Below, piece after piece: positions 5,121 through 10,254 of a DNA stretch of 10,254 nucleotides. This stretch comes from Clostridia bacterium (GTDB lineage Bacteria > Bacillota > Clostridia > Christensenellales > CALWSW01): NCBI GenBank assembly GCA_019421925.1, contig JAHZEH010000046.1:705-10958 (forward strand). Reading direction: 5' to 3'. Under the pieces are notes generated by a model. That model was not told where the DNA came from, made no database searches, and was given only the letters and a program-made list of their open reading frames with translations. The translations under genes and the position numbers were made by a program. Every line of letters starts with the position of its first letter. The stretch's first letter is position 1.

Positions 5121-5237
5121 TATTAGGAATGGAGGGGTAGGTTTTGTAAAGAATTGTCTCTCGCGCTACTACTAGGTTCCGATGGCATCACTCCCTTGAT
5201 TTGATAGTCTTATTCTATTGGGGAAAATTGGCAAGGG
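5121..5237 (-). repeat. Diverged, inverted member (5) of the small RNA family
   Basis: It aligns along its length with 4521-4639: both have ATTAGG-AATGGAGGG at one end, GTRAAGAAT in the middle, ATGGCRTCA then CTCCCTT, and TTGGCA at the far end, about 108 bases apart. On the minus strand it shows CCCCTCCATTCC next to the lipoprotein terminator, as other members do. The two copies lie about 600 bases apart in the same orientation around the lipoprotein gene. No T-run follows the hairpin on the minus strand, so a terminated small RNA is less likely here. Confidence 0.5.
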
Positions 5238-5343
5238 CGTGGCAGGATGATTGAAAAACCATGAACGGTTTCCGTCAAAAAAATGAAGGTATACACAAAA
5301 TATTTAAGAAATAGAATTTCTGAAATTATCAGCCGAACTATGT

Positions 5344-5368
5344 AGATTTGAACATCTGTTCAAAATCT
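5344..5368. promoter_or_regulatory. Palindromic operator, probable SorC-regulator site
   Basis: TTTGAACATCTGTTCAAA (5347-5364) is a perfect 18-bp palindrome, extended to AGA and TCT at its ends with one extra A. Half-sites of the TGAAC/GTTCA type are seen for SorC/DeoR-type regulators such as LsrR. It ends seven bases before the -35 of the downstream promoter, a position that fits activation or autoregulation. A second, shorter palindrome AATTTCTGAAATT lies at 5315-5327. Confidence 0.55.
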
Positions 5369-5370
5369 GC

Positions 5371-5399
5371 TTGCAAGATTTGACCGAATAAAATATAAT
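5371..5399 (+). promoter_or_regulatory. Promoter of the SorC-family regulator gene
   Basis: TTGCAA (5371-5376, 4/6) and a perfect TATAAT (5394-5399) are separated by 17 bases. The predicted leader from about 5406 to the start codon is about 80 bases, with nothing recognisable in it besides the ribosome binding site. Confidence 0.65.
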
Positions 5400-5488
5400 A
5401 AGAACACATGACGACTGCAACGAGGGCCGGCGGAAGCGTTCCCTTGTTTGGATAGCCTGAATCACATGAGGGGAAATGAGGGAACGAT

Positions 5489-6454
5489 ATGGATTCTGAA
5501 CGGAAAATACTCAGTGAGGTAGCCAAGCTCTATTATGAAAACGACCAGACCCAGGCGGAGATCGCCAGCCGGTTTGGTATTTCCAGGCCCAAGGTATCCC
5601 GCATGCTGGCGGAGGCCAGGGCCAGGGGCATTGTCAAAATTTTTATCGACAGCGGCGAGGACGGCATGAGCGAGATGGAGCGCCGGCTTTTCTCCGCGTT
5701 CAACCTCAAGGGCGTCCGGGTGGCCTCCGTGCCGGAGGACGATCAGGAACTGGCGGTCCAGCTCACCGCTCAGCTCGGGGCCCAGTACCTCTCCACCTTC
5801 TTGAACCCCGGGGACCGCATCGGCGTGGGCTGGGGGTGGACGCTCTGCGAGATGACCCGCTCCTTTCCCGCCCTCTCCCTGCCCGAATCGCTCATCGTGC
5901 AGCTTACGGGCAGCGTTGACAACGCCAAGAGCCGCAGCTATGCGGGCGAGATTGTGGGCAACCTCTCCCGGAAGGTGGGGGCCAAGGCGGCCTATACCCT
6001 GCCCTGTCCCGCCATGGTGGACAGCGCCATCATCTTTGACATTCTGCGCCATGATGCGAAGCTGCGCAGCATGCTGGAGCTGGGGAGCGCCTGCAACAAG
6101 CTCTTTGTCAACATCGCTCTGCCTGACGAGGGCTCCTGCCTGTACCAGGCAGGCTATCTGGGGGACAAGGATTTGGCCATGCTGGCCGAGCGCAACGCGG
6201 TGGGCAGCATCTGCTGCCGCTTCTTTGACGAGAGGGGCGAGGTGTGCGATCAGGAGCTGGACGGCCGCACGGTGGGGATCCATATCGACGAGATCCGCAA
6301 GGCGGAATGCGTCATGGCCTGCATCTCGGGCTATAAAAAGGCCAGGGCAGTCTACTGCGCCCTGCGGGCCAACCTGCTGGACGTGCTGGTCATCGACTCG
6401 CTGACGGCGGCCAGGGTGCTGGAGCTGGTGGAGGCTGAAAAAAAACAGAGTTAA
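5489..6454 (+). CDS. SorC-family transcriptional regulator with sugar-binding domain
   Basis: A 321-residue cytoplasmic regulator, a usual length for the SorC/DeoR(Bsu)/LsrR group. Residues about 5-50 form the winged helix-turn-helix region, with LYYENDQTQAEIASRFGISR and PKVSRMLAEARARGIVKI. Residues about 58-318 are the sugar-phosphate-binding domain: NPGDRIGVGWGWTL (the effector-loop GxGxxxGxT-type region), VQLTGSV, YTLPCPAMVD, and a late ADCVMACISGYKK-like segment. Effectors in this family are phosphorylated sugars or their derivatives. The GAGGG ribosome binding site (5478-5482) lies six bases before the ATG. No sugar transport or catabolic gene is adjacent and it is flanked by terminators, so the target operon is either distal or beyond the window; the palindrome at 5347-5364 suggests self-control. 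Confidence in the family is high, in the effector nil. Confidence 0.92.
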   Translation: MDSERKILSEVAKLYYENDQTQAEIASRFGISRPKVSRMLAEARARGIVKIFIDSGEDGMSEMERRLFSAFNLKGVRVASVPEDDQELAVQLTAQLGAQYLSTFLNPGDRIGVGWGWTLCEMTRSFPALSLPESLIVQLTGSVDNAKSRSYAGEIVGNLSRKVGAKAAYTLPCPAMVDSAIIFDILRHDAKLRSMLELGSACNKLFVNIALPDEGSCLYQAGYLGDKDLAMLAERNAVGSICCRFFDERGEVCDQELDGRTVGIHIDEIRKAECVMACISGYKKARAVYCALRANLLDVLVIDSLTAARVLELVEAEKKQS

Positions 6455-6468
6455 TGCTGGAAACGGCA

Positions 6469-6499
6469 AAAACCGGAGGGGGATTTCCTCTCCGGTTTT
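6469..6499. terminator. Bidirectional terminator between the SorC-type and flavodoxin genes
   Basis: AAAACCGGAG (6469-6478) pairs perfectly with CTCCGGTTTT (6490-6499), with further inner pairing of GG and CC. T-rich sequence follows on both strands, fitting the convergent genes. The remaining bases up to 6576 show no feature. Confidence 0.8.
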
Positions 6500-6576
6500 C
6501 GTGTTTTGGGAATGTCGTCTCTCATGGAAGGGGGATCCTATTGGGAACGGGCAGGACGGCCCGGGTCCGCTGTGGT

Positions 6577-7005
6577 TCAGAAGGAGGCGGCCTCTCTGCC
6601 CAGGGCCTCGCACTGGGCGAGGGCGTCGGGATCGGGGGCGTTTTCCGCCGTCAGGCCGCTGCCCATGAGCGCCGCTCCTGCGGCAGCACAGCGATTCTGC
6701 CAGGAGCGCATCCATTCGCCGTCCCCCCAGCCGTAGGAGCCGAAAAGAGCGAGCTTTTTGCCCTGGAGAGAACCCTCCAGGGCCGTGAAGAAGGGTTCAA
6801 AGACCTCCTCCTCCAGCACCTCGCTGCCCATGGCGGGGCAGCCGAGAATGAGCATGTCGTGGGCCAGGGCGCTCTCAGGGGTGACAGATTCCACGCTGAA
6901 CAGCTCCACTGCGGCGCCCGCATCTGAGGCGCCCTTGGCGATAGCGGCTGCCATGGCCTCTGTGTTGCCGGTGCCGCTCCAGAAAATGATGGCGATGTGA
7001 TTCAT
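6577..7005 (-). CDS. Flavodoxin
   Basis: A 142-residue FMN-binding electron carrier, a short-chain flavodoxin length. Residues 3-18 hold the first strand and phosphate loop (HIAIIFWSGTGNTEAM, with SGTGNT at 10-15). The region 52-60 (LILGCPAMG) corresponds to the first isoalloxazine loop, and FGSYGWGDGEWM (88-99) is the second, with Tyr/Trp for stacking on the flavin. Flavodoxins replace ferredoxin when iron is scarce. The ATG overlaps the stop of the upstream DUF3793 gene (ATGA overlap, 7002-7005). Its AAGGAGG ribosome binding site (7017-7023) lies inside that gene, so the two are translationally coupled. DUF3793 and flavodoxin adjacent to each other is a recurring arrangement in clostridia, pointing to a shared job in iron or redox balance. 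Confidence 0.92.
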   Translation of the reverse strand: MNHIAIIFWSGTGNTEAMAAAIAKGASDAGAAVELFSVESVTPESALAHDMLILGCPAMGSEVLEEEVFEPFFTALEGSLQGKKLALFGSYGWGDGEWMRSWQNRCAAAGAALMGSGLTAENAPDPDALAQCEALGREAASF

Positions 7006-7604
7006 GAGATAAAAGTCCTCCTTTGGAGATTCCTGGGTCTACAAAAAATATCGGGCAGGCGCTTGCCCTGATCTATCCGGGCGCACAGGGCGGCACGGCA
7101 GCGGTCATAACGGGCGAAAGACTGGCGGGCCCGCTCCACGTCCCCGTAGACCTTCCAATACCCGCACAGCTTGCAGCCCTCCCCGCCCCCTGCAATGAAG
7201 CCGCGCACGTCCTCCAGGGGGTAACCCAGGAAGACACCGATCTCATGGGGAAATCCTCCCGGCGGGGAGAAATTTCGCCGCAGATGGGCCAGGGCCCGCC
7301 GCAAATTGGAGGGATCGGCGTAGCCGTATTTCCGTAAAAAGGCAGCTGGTTCCGGGCTGGACAGGTGTTCCTGGAGCCGGTTCGTGCGAAACACCAAAAG
7401 CAGCAGGCGGTTTTTGCAGGCACACAGGGGAAAGAGACGGATGGATGCAGCGGCCAGCTCTGCCCCCAACCCGGCCAGCTCCCTGGAGAGGGAGGAGCGG
7501 CCCCGAACCGGCAGGGACACCAGGCAGGCGGGTTTGATACCGGCCAGGGCGGGCGCGCAGTGGAAAGCCAGAAGCCGTTCCAGGGACGCAAAATCAGGGA
7601 ACAT
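7002..7604 (-). CDS. DUF3793 family protein
   Basis: A 200-residue soluble protein. The family signature is clear at residues 120-158: HEIGVFLGYPLEDVRGFI, then GCKLCGYWKVYGDVERA with a CxxC pair (C144, C147), followed by a conserved ARYDRCR. The first 100 residues are a Leu/Ala-rich domain with LVSLP and KNRLLLLVF strands. No catalytic activity is established for DUF3793. The CxxC and the linked flavodoxin suggest a metal or thiol/redox function, which is inference. ATG 7604 is preceded by an AAGGAGG ribosome binding site at 7611-7617. The two GTTAG-N6-CTAAC inverted repeats upstream suggest metal-dependent repression. The gene ends in a four-base overlap with flavodoxin. Confidence 0.85.
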   Translation of the reverse strand: MFPDFASLERLLAFHCAPALAGIKPACLVSLPVRGRSSLSRELAGLGAELAAASIRLFPLCACKNRLLLLVFRTNRLQEHLSSPEPAAFLRKYGYADPSNLRRALAHLRRNFSPPGGFPHEIGVFLGYPLEDVRGFIAGGGEGCKLCGYWKVYGDVERARQSFARYDRCRAALCARIDQGKRLPDIFCRPRNLQRRTFIS

Positions 7605-7618
7605 AGGCGCCTCCTTTT

Positions 7619-7634
7619 GTTAGATATAACTAAC
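7619..7634. promoter_or_regulatory. Inverted-repeat operator 1 of the DUF3793-flavodoxin pair
   Basis: GTTAGATATAACTAAC has perfect GTTAG and CTAAC arms around six bases, directly upstream of the DUF3793 ribosome binding site. A second copy with identical arms lies 48 bp away. TTAG/CTAA arms are characteristic of DtxR/IdeR-type iron-dependent repressor sites. Confidence 0.6.
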
Positions 7635-7666
7635 TATGCAGGAAAAAAGATGTTCTCCCCCAATCG

Positions 7667-7682
7667 GTTAGCATAAACTAAC
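7667..7682. promoter_or_regulatory. Inverted-repeat operator 2 of the DUF3793-flavodoxin pair
   Basis: GTTAGCATAAACTAAC shares both arms and the ATAA core letters with operator 1. It covers the predicted start of the leftward transcript (about +1 to +17), the expected place for a repressor. Confidence 0.6.
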
Positions 7683-7689
7683 TGTGGAT

Positions 7690-7718
7690 AGAGTACCATG
7701 TGCCGGGGATCCTGTCAA
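7690..7718 (-). promoter_or_regulatory. Candidate promoter of the DUF3793-flavodoxin operon
   Basis: A perfect TTGACA on the minus strand (7713-7718) is followed after 17 bases by TACTCT (7690-7695, 3/6). The weak -10 leaves this uncertain, but the placement upstream of both operators is sensible. Confidence 0.4.
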
Positions 7719-7770
7719 GGAGGAATGGAAAAATTGCGGGGCTCCATGCTATACTGTGTAAAAAAAGTGG

Positions 7771-7801
7771 TTGACCCTTACGCCGCGGGATGGTTTATGG
7801 T
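7771..7801 (+). promoter_or_regulatory. MerR-type autoregulated promoter with 19-bp spacer
   Basis: TTGACC (7771-7776) and TATGGT (7796-7801) are 19 bases apart, the over-long spacing that MerR-family activators correct by twisting DNA. The spacer region holds an imperfect dyad, ACCCTTACGC (7774-7783) against GCGGGATGGT (7785-7794), with 7 of 10 positions symmetrical. The expected +1 near 7807 lies just before the ribosome binding site of the MerR gene. Confidence 0.6.
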
Positions 7802-7833
7802 TAGAATGCGGGGAAGAGAGAGGAGGGATTATC

Positions 7834-8613
7834 CTGAGCTATACCGTCAAACAGGTGGCCGGCATGGCCGGGGTCAGCGTGCGCACGCTGCATTATTACG
7901 ATGAGATTGGCCTGCTCCGGCCGGCGGGGCTCTCTCCATCGGGATACCGGCTCTATGACGAGAAGAATCTGGACGTCCTTCAGCAGATCCTCTTTTACCG
8001 GGAACTGGATCTGCCCCTTGCTCAGATCAAGACCCTGCTGGAGAGCCCGGATTTTGACCGGGAAAGGGCCCTGGCCCAGCACCGCGCCGCCCTGCTCCGG
8101 AGGCGGGAGCGGCTGGACCGGCTGCTTGCTACCATAGACCGCAGCCTGAACGCGCTGCAGGAGGGAAAAACTATGAAAAACCAGGATAAATTCGACGGCT
8201 TTGTGCGCGAAAAGGTGGAGCGCAATGAGTCGCAATATGGCGCGGAGATCCGCGCCAAATATGGGGACAGGGCGATGGACGAATCCAATGCCCGCCTGCT
8301 CGCCCTCGACCGGGAGCAGTTCCAGTCCCTGGAGGAGGAGGGCAGCGCCATTTATCAGGCCTTCGGAGCCCTTTGCCGGGCCGGGGAGAGCCCCCGGGGG
8401 GAGCAGGCCCAGGCCCTGGCCGCCCGCCATTTTGCCTTTCTCCAGAACTACGGGGACTTCTATACGCTGGAGGTCTACCGGGGATTGGGCGAGGGCTATG
8501 GGAAGGATGAGCGCTTCCGGGCCTTCTATGAGAATATCCAGGAGGGACTTGCCGGTTTCGTAAGGGAGGCGGTCGTCTGTTTTGTGGAGCAGGCTGAAAA
8601 AGAGCGGATTTGA
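7834..8613 (+). CDS. MerR-family regulator with TipAS drug-binding domain (Mta/TipAL type)
   Basis: A 259-residue transcription activator, close to Bacillus Mta (about 257). Residues 2-70 are the MerR DNA-binding domain (YTVKQVAGMAGVSVRTLHYY, DEIGLLRP, GYRLYDEKNL, LQQILFYRELDLPLAQIKTLL). A coiled coil for dimerisation spans about 75-112, and a TipAS antibiotic-recognition domain about 118-255 (FDGFVREK, YGDRAMDES, FLQNYGDFYTLEVYRGLGE, EGLAGFVREA). Members respond to bulky antibiotics and activate their own gene or efflux genes. The start is taken as CTG 7834, seven bases after AGGAGG (7821-7826), because relatives begin M-x-Y-x-V-K there. An in-frame TTG at 7771 is part of the -35 box and would lie upstream of the transcript. 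ATT at 7828 is a less likely alternative. A terminator follows at 8662, and no efflux gene is adjacent. Confidence 0.85.
   Translation: MSYTVKQVAGMAGVSVRTLHYYDEIGLLRPAGLSPSGYRLYDEKNLDVLQQILFYRELDLPLAQIKTLLESPDFDRERALAQHRAALLRRRERLDRLLATIDRSLNALQEGKTMKNQDKFDGFVREKVERNESQYGAEIRAKYGDRAMDESNARLLALDREQFQSLEEEGSAIYQAFGALCRAGESPRGEQAQALAARHFAFLQNYGDFYTLEVYRGLGEGYGKDERFRAFYENIQEGLAGFVREAVVCFVEQAEKERI
8173..8613 (+). CDS. Possible internal translation product: TipAS domain alone
   Basis: Inside the MerR gene, in the same frame, ATG 8173 (residue 114 of the long form) follows AGGAGGG (8159-8165) by seven bases, a ribosome binding site as good as that of any gene here. It would make a 146-residue protein consisting of only the drug-binding domain. 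In Streptomyces tipA the same arrangement gives TipAS (144 residues), which is made in excess and traps thiopeptides. The position at the junction of coiled coil and ligand domain matches. Whether it is used here is inference. Confidence 0.45.
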   Translation: MKNQDKFDGFVREKVERNESQYGAEIRAKYGDRAMDESNARLLALDREQFQSLEEEGSAIYQAFGALCRAGESPRGEQAQALAARHFAFLQNYGDFYTLEVYRGLGEGYGKDERFRAFYENIQEGLAGFVREAVVCFVEQAEKERI

Positions 8614-8661
8614 CGTTCCCGAACGGCTTGTTTTGAAGGGCACTCCCTGCCGGACAGCCAT

Positions 8662-8688
8662 AACCCCCGCAACCGCGGGGGTTTTTTT
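8662..8688 (+). terminator. Rho-independent terminator after the MerR/TipAS gene
   Basis: AACCCCCGC (8662-8670) pairs perfectly with GCGGGGGTT (8675-8683) across an AACC loop, with a T7 run at 8682-8688. Confidence 0.9.
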
Positions 8689-8708
8689 ATGGGCTTGGCC
8701 CGGGCGCA

Positions 8709-8737
8709 TGGACTTTTGCGTGGGATCCATGTAAAAT
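8709..8737 (+). promoter_or_regulatory. Candidate promoter of the alaX gene
   Basis: TGGACT (8709-8714, 4/6) and TAAAAT (8732-8737, 5/6) are separated by 17 bases, downstream of the preceding terminator. The predicted leader would be very short, with +1 just before the AGGAGG at 8746. Confidence 0.45.
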
Positions 8738-8760
8738 ACAGGACTAGGAGGATGTTACAG

Positions 8761-9918
8761 ATGGGAACGGAAAAACTGTATTATCAGGACAGCCACATGA
8801 CAAAATTCCTGGCCGGGGTGCTGCGCTGTGAACCGGTGGAAGCCGGTTTTGAGGTGGTGCTGGACCGAACGGCTTTTTATCCCGAGGGGGGCGGACAGAA
8901 TGCGGATCACGGTTTTCTGGGCGGCATCCCCGTGCTGGATGTGCGGGAGAGAGGGGAGGAGATTGTCCATGTCCTTTCCGGTCCGCTGGCGGCGGGGAGC
9001 CGGGTGGAGGGGGAGATTGACTGGCCCCGCCGCTTTTCCCACATGCAGCACCACACGGGGGAGCACATTGTATCCGGTCTTGTCCACGGGCTGTACGGCT
9101 ATGACAACGTTGGCTTCCACATGGGGGCGGACTGTGTGACCATTGATTTTTCCGGGGAACTGACCCGCGGGCAGATCGACGAGGTGGAGCGCCTGGCGAA
9201 TGAGGCGGTGCAGCGGGATTTGCCCGTGCTCTCCCTCTGGCCGGACGGCCCCGCCCTCCAGTCGATGCGATACCGCAGCAAAAAAGAGCTCACCGGTTCT
9301 GTCCGCATCGTTGAGGTGCCGGGCTGCGACGTGTGCGCCTGCTGCGGCACCCACACCAGGACCACCGGCGAGATCGGCTGCATCAAGCTGTTCGGGGCCG
9401 TGCGCCATAAAGGGGGGACCCGGATGAACCTGGTCTGCGGTGCGCGGGCACTTGCGGACTACCGGGAGAAGAACGACAGCGTCTATGCTGTCTCCGCCCT
9501 GCTGTCGGTCAAGCCCTGCGAGGTCGCCGGGGCGGTGGAGCGTCTGCTGGCCGAGACCGTCGCCCTGCGGCAGAGGGTGGACAGCCTCCAGGGGGAGATA
9601 CTTGCCGCACGGGTGGCGGGCCAGGCCCCGGAGGGGGAGCTCCTCTGTCTCTTCGAGCCGGGGCTTACCTCGGATGAGGTGCGCAGGCTGTGCGTCCTGG
9701 CGATGGAGCGCGCCCCTGTGGCGGCGGCCTTTTCACCGGACGGCGGATTGGTGCGCTACGCCCTGGGCAGCAAGAGCAGGGACATGCGGCCTTTGGGAAA
9801 GGAACTGAACGCCGCCTTCTCCGGCAGGGGAGGGGGGAAGCCCGAACTGGTGCAGGGCAACCTGACCGGGGAGGAGGAGGCGCTGCGCGGCTTTTTGAAA
9901 GGCCGGTGCCGGAACTGA
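8761..9918 (+). CDS. alaX: Alanyl-tRNA editing protein, AlaX-L type with DHHA1 domain
   Basis: A 385-residue free-standing editing enzyme that hydrolyses Ser- or Gly-mischarged tRNA-Ala in the cytoplasm. Residues 37-46 (TAFYPEGGGQ) are the AlaRS second-additional-domain motif. The zinc ligands are H98 and H102 in HHTGEH and C194 and H198 in CCGTH, so the editing site is complete. A coiled linker with repeated Leu/Glu (about 238-285) leads to a C-terminal DHHA1 domain ending in SGRGGGKPELVQG, as in AlaRS and AlaX-L. No aminoacylation domain is present, so it is not alaS. ATG 8761 lies nine bases after AGGAGG (8746-8751); another ATG at 8752 touches that site and is unlikely. The ADP-ribosylglycohydrolase starts 21 bases after the stop, suggesting one transcript. 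Confidence 0.92.
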   Translation: MGTEKLYYQDSHMTKFLAGVLRCEPVEAGFEVVLDRTAFYPEGGGQNADHGFLGGIPVLDVRERGEEIVHVLSGPLAAGSRVEGEIDWPRRFSHMQHHTGEHIVSGLVHGLYGYDNVGFHMGADCVTIDFSGELTRGQIDEVERLANEAVQRDLPVLSLWPDGPALQSMRYRSKKELTGSVRIVEVPGCDVCACCGTHTRTTGEIGCIKLFGAVRHKGGTRMNLVCGARALADYREKNDSVYAVSALLSVKPCEVAGAVERLLAETVALRQRVDSLQGEILAARVAGQAPEGELLCLFEPGLTSDEVRRLCVLAMERAPVAAAFSPDGGLVRYALGSKSRDMRPLGKELNAAFSGRGGGKPELVQGNLTGEEEALRGFLKGRCRN

Positions 9919-9939
9919 GCGTGAGGAAGGGGGAGCACA

Positions 9940-10254
9940 ATGCTGCAACCGTGGAACGAGGCCGTATTGAGCGGCATATTGGGCCTTTGCGTCGGCGACG
10001 CGCTGGGCGTGCCGGTGGAGTTCGCCACCCGGGAGGCACTCTCAAGGAACCCCGTCCGGGGTATGCTGTCCGGGGGGACCTATGACCAACCCGCGGGCAC
10101 CTGGTCGGACGACACCAGCATGACCCTTTGCCAGATGGACAGCATCACCGCCTGTGGGAAGGCGGACTGGGAGGACCTGGCGGCGCGCTTTGCCCGCTGG
10201 ATGAACGAGGGGTATCTGACCGCCCGGGGCGAGGCATTTGATGTGGGCAACACC
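9940..10254 (+). CDS. ADP-ribosylglycohydrolase family protein, N-terminal part
   Basis: The first 105 codons of a gene cut by the window edge. The start ATG 9940 follows GAGGAAGG (9923-9930). Residues 10-28 (LSGILGLCVGDALGVPVEF) are the family's opening GxxxGDALGxPxEF, and GTWSDDTSM (53-61) provides the SDDT magnesium-binding motif of the DraG/ARH fold (D57, D58, T59). The visible end, GEAFDVGNT, matches the FDxGNT stretch that follows in relatives. Members remove ADP-ribose from proteins, nucleic acids or small molecules, and many clostridial members have no known substrate. It is likely co-transcribed with alaX; the C-terminal DxxDT motif lies outside the window. Confidence 0.88.
   Translation, partial: MLQPWNEAVLSGILGLCVGDALGVPVEFATREALSRNPVRGMLSGGTYDQPAGTWSDDTSMTLCQMDSITACGKADWEDLAARFARWMNEGYLTARGEAFDVGNT

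Noticed and set aside
4521..5237. Transposon or insertion sequence ends around the lipoprotein gene
   Set aside because: The flanking repeats are diverged, imperfect and in direct orientation, with no transposase or target-site duplication visible.
5462..6715. A 417-codon minus-strand open frame opposite the SorC regulator
   Set aside because: It runs antisense through a clear SorC protein, across the bidirectional terminator and into the flavodoxin end, with no recognisable domain.
7771..7833. TTG at 7771 as start of the MerR/TipAS protein
   Set aside because: It coincides with the -35 box of the 19-bp-spacer promoter, has no ribosome binding site, and adds 21 residues absent from the family.
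7801..8730. A 309-codon minus-strand open frame opposite the MerR/TipAS gene
   Set aside because: The opposite strand has a strong family match, promoter, ribosome binding site and terminator; this frame has none.
8689..8760. Upstream in-frame ATG 8689 as start of AlaX
   Set aside because: It overlaps the T-run of the preceding terminator and precedes the predicted promoter; ATG 8761 has the ribosome binding site and the family N-terminus.

Overview
The window looks like chromosome of a GC-rich, low-GC-ancestry Firmicute of the gut clostridia, probably Oscillospiraceae (Flavonifractor, Oscillibacter or Intestinimonas type). This is inferred from strong AGGAGG-type ribosome binding sites, compact Rho-independent terminators, GC-rich codon use with AT-rich promoters, and the protein set: DUF3793 next to flavodoxin, Mta/TipAL-type MerR, SorC regulator and AlaX-L. 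No mobile element, CRISPR array, rRNA or tRNA was seen.

Layout. At the left edge the start of a secreted 5'-nucleotidase runs leftward. Facing away from it are a polytopic membrane protein (344-889) and a two-domain DUF695/RraB-like protein (971-1753) that ends in a terminator. A secreted M23 peptidase follows (1903-2889). The next 575 bases have no protein gene but hold three tandem copies of a ~98-nt putative small RNA (2966-3063, 3138-3235, 3352-3447). Each has a 5' hairpin with an AGGGGYG loop, an unpaired C-rich segment around CCCTCC, and its own Rho-independent terminator. A leftward gene for two fused GNAT acetyltransferases (3465-4424) is broken by two single-base frameshifts. A small lipoprotein (4748-5065) is bracketed by two more, diverged and inverted, members of the same repeat family (about 4484-4639 and 5085-5237).

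The right half holds a SorC-family sugar-sensing regulator (5489-6454) with a palindromic operator upstream. A translationally coupled leftward pair, DUF3793 then flavodoxin (7604-6577), sits behind two copies of GTTAG-N6-CTAAC, a DtxR-like operator shape. Divergent from it is a MerR/TipAS multidrug-sensing regulator (7834-8613) with a 19-bp-spacer promoter, an apparent CTG start and an internal start for the drug-binding domain alone. Last come an alanyl-tRNA editing protein of the AlaX-L type (8761-9918) and the beginning of an ADP-ribosylglycohydrolase (9940 to the edge), probably co-transcribed.

The most novel element is the five-member small-RNA/repeat family. Its C-rich strand is complementary to a generic Shine-Dalgarno plus start-codon region, recalling multicopy anti-SD small RNAs such as LhrC of Listeria or the csRNAs of streptococci. 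All functional statements rest on reading the sequence; no database search was run.
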